Positions 32,069-33,344 of a stretch of DNA of 33,344 nt are shown piece by piece. Below the pieces are notes generated by a model. That model did no database searches. It saw nothing but the letters and a program-made list of their open reading frames with translations, and was not told the DNA's origin. The first letter of the stretch is position 1; the number at the start of each line of letters is the position of its first letter. The DNA is from an uncultured Ruminococcus sp. (GTDB lineage: Bacteria > Bacillota > Clostridia > Oscillospirales > CAG-272), in contig CACZNC010000031.1 of the NCBI GenBank assembly GCA_902782445.1, positions 1-33,344 of the forward strand. The letters run 5' to 3'. Both the position numbers and the translations under genes were made by a program.

Positions 32069-33344
32069 TCAGTTCGAAATCCTTGCGATATACTCCTCGA
32101 GGCAGAGGCCGTTGTCGCGGATGATCTTCGCGTGATAGCGGCCCACGTAGCGGTAGTGCCACGGCTCGAAGCTGATCGAGGTGACATCCGTCTTGTCGGA
32201 GGGGAACCGGAGGATGAAGCCGAATTTCCAGGCGTTTTCCTGGAGCCAGTAGTATTCCGAGGTCCAGGCGAAATCCGTCGTAAAGGAGCCCATCGTGTCC
32301 ATGTCCACCGCAAGCCCCGTCTGGTGCTCGCTGGTGCCGGGACGGGTGGAGTAGGTCAGGACCAGAGCCTCCGCCTCCTCCTCGGACAGCGCGGGATTGC
32401 TCGCCATCTCGTTCTGGACATACTGGTCGAAGATCGTCGCCTGATAGTCGTAGGAGCGGTAGCCCGAATACACCGCCATGTCGTAGTAGCCGTAGTGGTG
32501 CATCTCCTTGAAGAGGGCTTCGAGGGCGCGCATCGGGTATTCCCGCAGTTTCTGGGTCGACCGGGCGGTGCTCGTGTAGATCACGTCCCCGAGGTCATTC
32601 GGCACGTCGGAGGCGGTGAGGGGATGGTCCGCGTTGACGAGGATCAGGAACGCGTTTCTCAGATCCCCCTGCGGATTCATGTATTCCTCGTACTCCGACA
32701 GATCCGTCTGGAAGTTCAGCTCGTAAGCCGTCGCCTCCCGGAGCGATTCGGAGAGGAAGCCCACGCCGGTATCCTCTTCGATGGACCGGGTCGGTTCGTT
32801 CTTCTTCAGGCGGAAGGAGATCGGCAGATATACCGTCACCTTGTTCGAGGGGTCGGAGTTTTCCTCATCGATGATCCGCGAGACTTTCACTTCCCGGCGT
32901 CCCGGCTTGTAGACCACGGAGAGATTGTCCATCCATTCCGTCAGGAATTCGGTGGAGATCCAGATCTCCTCGCCGATCAGCGTGTTCGGGACGTCGAGCA
33001 GTTCCGTCTGTCCGTTGATGACCACCCGGTGCTCGTCCGTGTAGAAGATCACGCTCTCTTCGGTGCCGTCCCCGGCAGCGGAGACGAGAACATTGTCGTT
33101 CGTGCGGAGGATGAACTTCATTTCGTCCGCCGATCCGCTCTCCTTCATGCCGAGGTATTCGGAGAGGTCGTTGAAGCAGACATAGAGTTCTTCGCCCTCC
33201 ACGCAGTCCGCCGCGGCCGCCGTTCTCACCTTTGTGCCGCCGTAGTAGAAGGAGATCGTCCCGCTGTCGAGAGGCGCGTCCGGCTTGGAGAACAGCGCGA
33301 TCAGCACGCCGCCCCCCGCGATCAGGGAGAGCAGGACCACCGCG
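32069..33344 (-). CDS. D-alanyl-D-alanine carboxypeptidase, VanY/M15B-like (partial at 5' end)
   Basis: The gene runs off the right edge of the window; about 424 residues are visible and the true start is outside. The visible N-terminus is a hydrophobic membrane or signal segment (LLSLIAGGGVLIALF) followed by an exported stalk of unassigned beta-rich sequence (~20-215). The C-terminal ~200 residues are a zinc D,D-peptidase of the VanY type: SGYRSYD, the zinc motif SEHQTGLAVDMD with its His and Asp ligands, and EPWHYRYVGR with the catalytic Glu and third ligand His. It trims the terminal D-Ala from peptidoglycan stem peptides at the cell surface. VanY-like genes outside van clusters are common and are not by themselves evidence of glycopeptide resistance. 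The GTG near 33340 is probably not the start. Confidence 0.9.
   Translation of the reverse strand, partial: AVVLLSLIAGGGVLIALFSKPDAPLDSGTISFYYGGTKVRTAAAADCVEGEELYVCFNDLSEYLGMKESGSADEMKFILRTNDNVLVSAAGDGTEESVIFYTDEHRVVINGQTELLDVPNTLIGEEIWISTEFLTEWMDNLSVVYKPGRREVKVSRIIDEENSDPSNKVTVYLPISFRLKKNEPTRSIEEDTGVGFLSESLREATAYELNFQTDLSEYEEYMNPQGDLRNAFLILVNADHPLTASDVPNDLGDVIYTSTARSTQKLREYPMRALEALFKEMHHYGYYDMAVYSGYRSYDYQATIFDQYVQNEMASNPALSEEEAEALVLTYSTRPGTSEHQTGLAVDMDTMGSFTTDFAWTSEYYWLQENAWKFGFILRFPSDKTDVTSISFEPWHYRYVGRYHAKIIRDNGLCLEEYIARISN

Noticed and set aside
32069..33344. Glycopeptide-resistance gene vanY as part of a van cluster
   Set aside because: Only the VanY-like domain is seen; no VanS/R/H/A/X or VanZ-like gene is nearby, and the stalked enzyme fits an ordinary cell-wall D,D-peptidase.
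1..33344. CRISPR array, tRNA, rRNA or insertion-sequence gene
   Set aside because: I looked for regularly spaced repeats, tRNA-like T-loop patterns and transposase motifs and found none; the only dispersed repeat is the hairpin element at 23-96 and 31948-32024.

Overview
The window looks like chromosomal DNA from a high-GC Gram-positive anaerobe of the Clostridia type, probably a gut or other host-associated member of Bacillota. The reasons are near-consensus housekeeping promoters (TTGACA / 17 nt / TATAAT), strong AGGAGG-type ribosome sites, intrinsic terminators with U tracts, lipobox signal peptides on several binding proteins, and gene families typical of Clostridia and Paenibacillus. Taxonomy below that level is inference. 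I see no rRNA, tRNA, transposase, phage gene or CRISPR array.

Left part (about 1-5500, all minus strand): a zinc-ribbon membrane protein with its own consensus promoter, and upstream of it a sigma factor / anti-sigma (DUF4367-like) / large binding-lipoprotein operon driven from a promoter at 5343-5371. Next (5486-13727, minus): a compact myo-inositol catabolic operon in transcription order iolJ-iolC-iolA-iolG-iolB-iolD-iolE, with a promoter just before iolJ and a terminator after iolE. It encodes all seven enzymes from myo-inositol to central metabolism, but no inositol permease and no IolR-type regulator is in the window. Upstream of iolJ is a separate monocistronic solute-binding lipoprotein with consensus promoter and terminator.

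A divergent junction near 15.4-15.7 kb switches to the plus strand: a secreted beta-helix-like carbohydrate-binding lipoprotein that starts at TTG, then a NifS/IscS-like cysteine desulfurase. A gene-free stretch of about 720 nt follows, containing an AT-rich segment with TGTAA/TTACA inverted repeats, a strong promoter and a leader of about 250 nt.

The leader opens a seven-gene operon (19227-31598): a giant binding protein with two CBM-like domains, a permease pair, an NHL-TPR-Yip1 membrane protein, a DUF5696-type TIM-barrel protein, and a second permease pair. No ABC ATPase is encoded with it. This is the most unusual system here: a transporter-like machine with four permease subunits and three large exported proteins, which I infer handles an extracellular glycan or other polymer.

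The right end has a DNA region rich in inverted repeats (31681-31950), the second copy of a hairpin repeat whose first copy lies at the left end of the window, and a partial VanY-like D,D-carboxypeptidase on the minus strand. The two repeat copies differ by a matched change on both stem arms.
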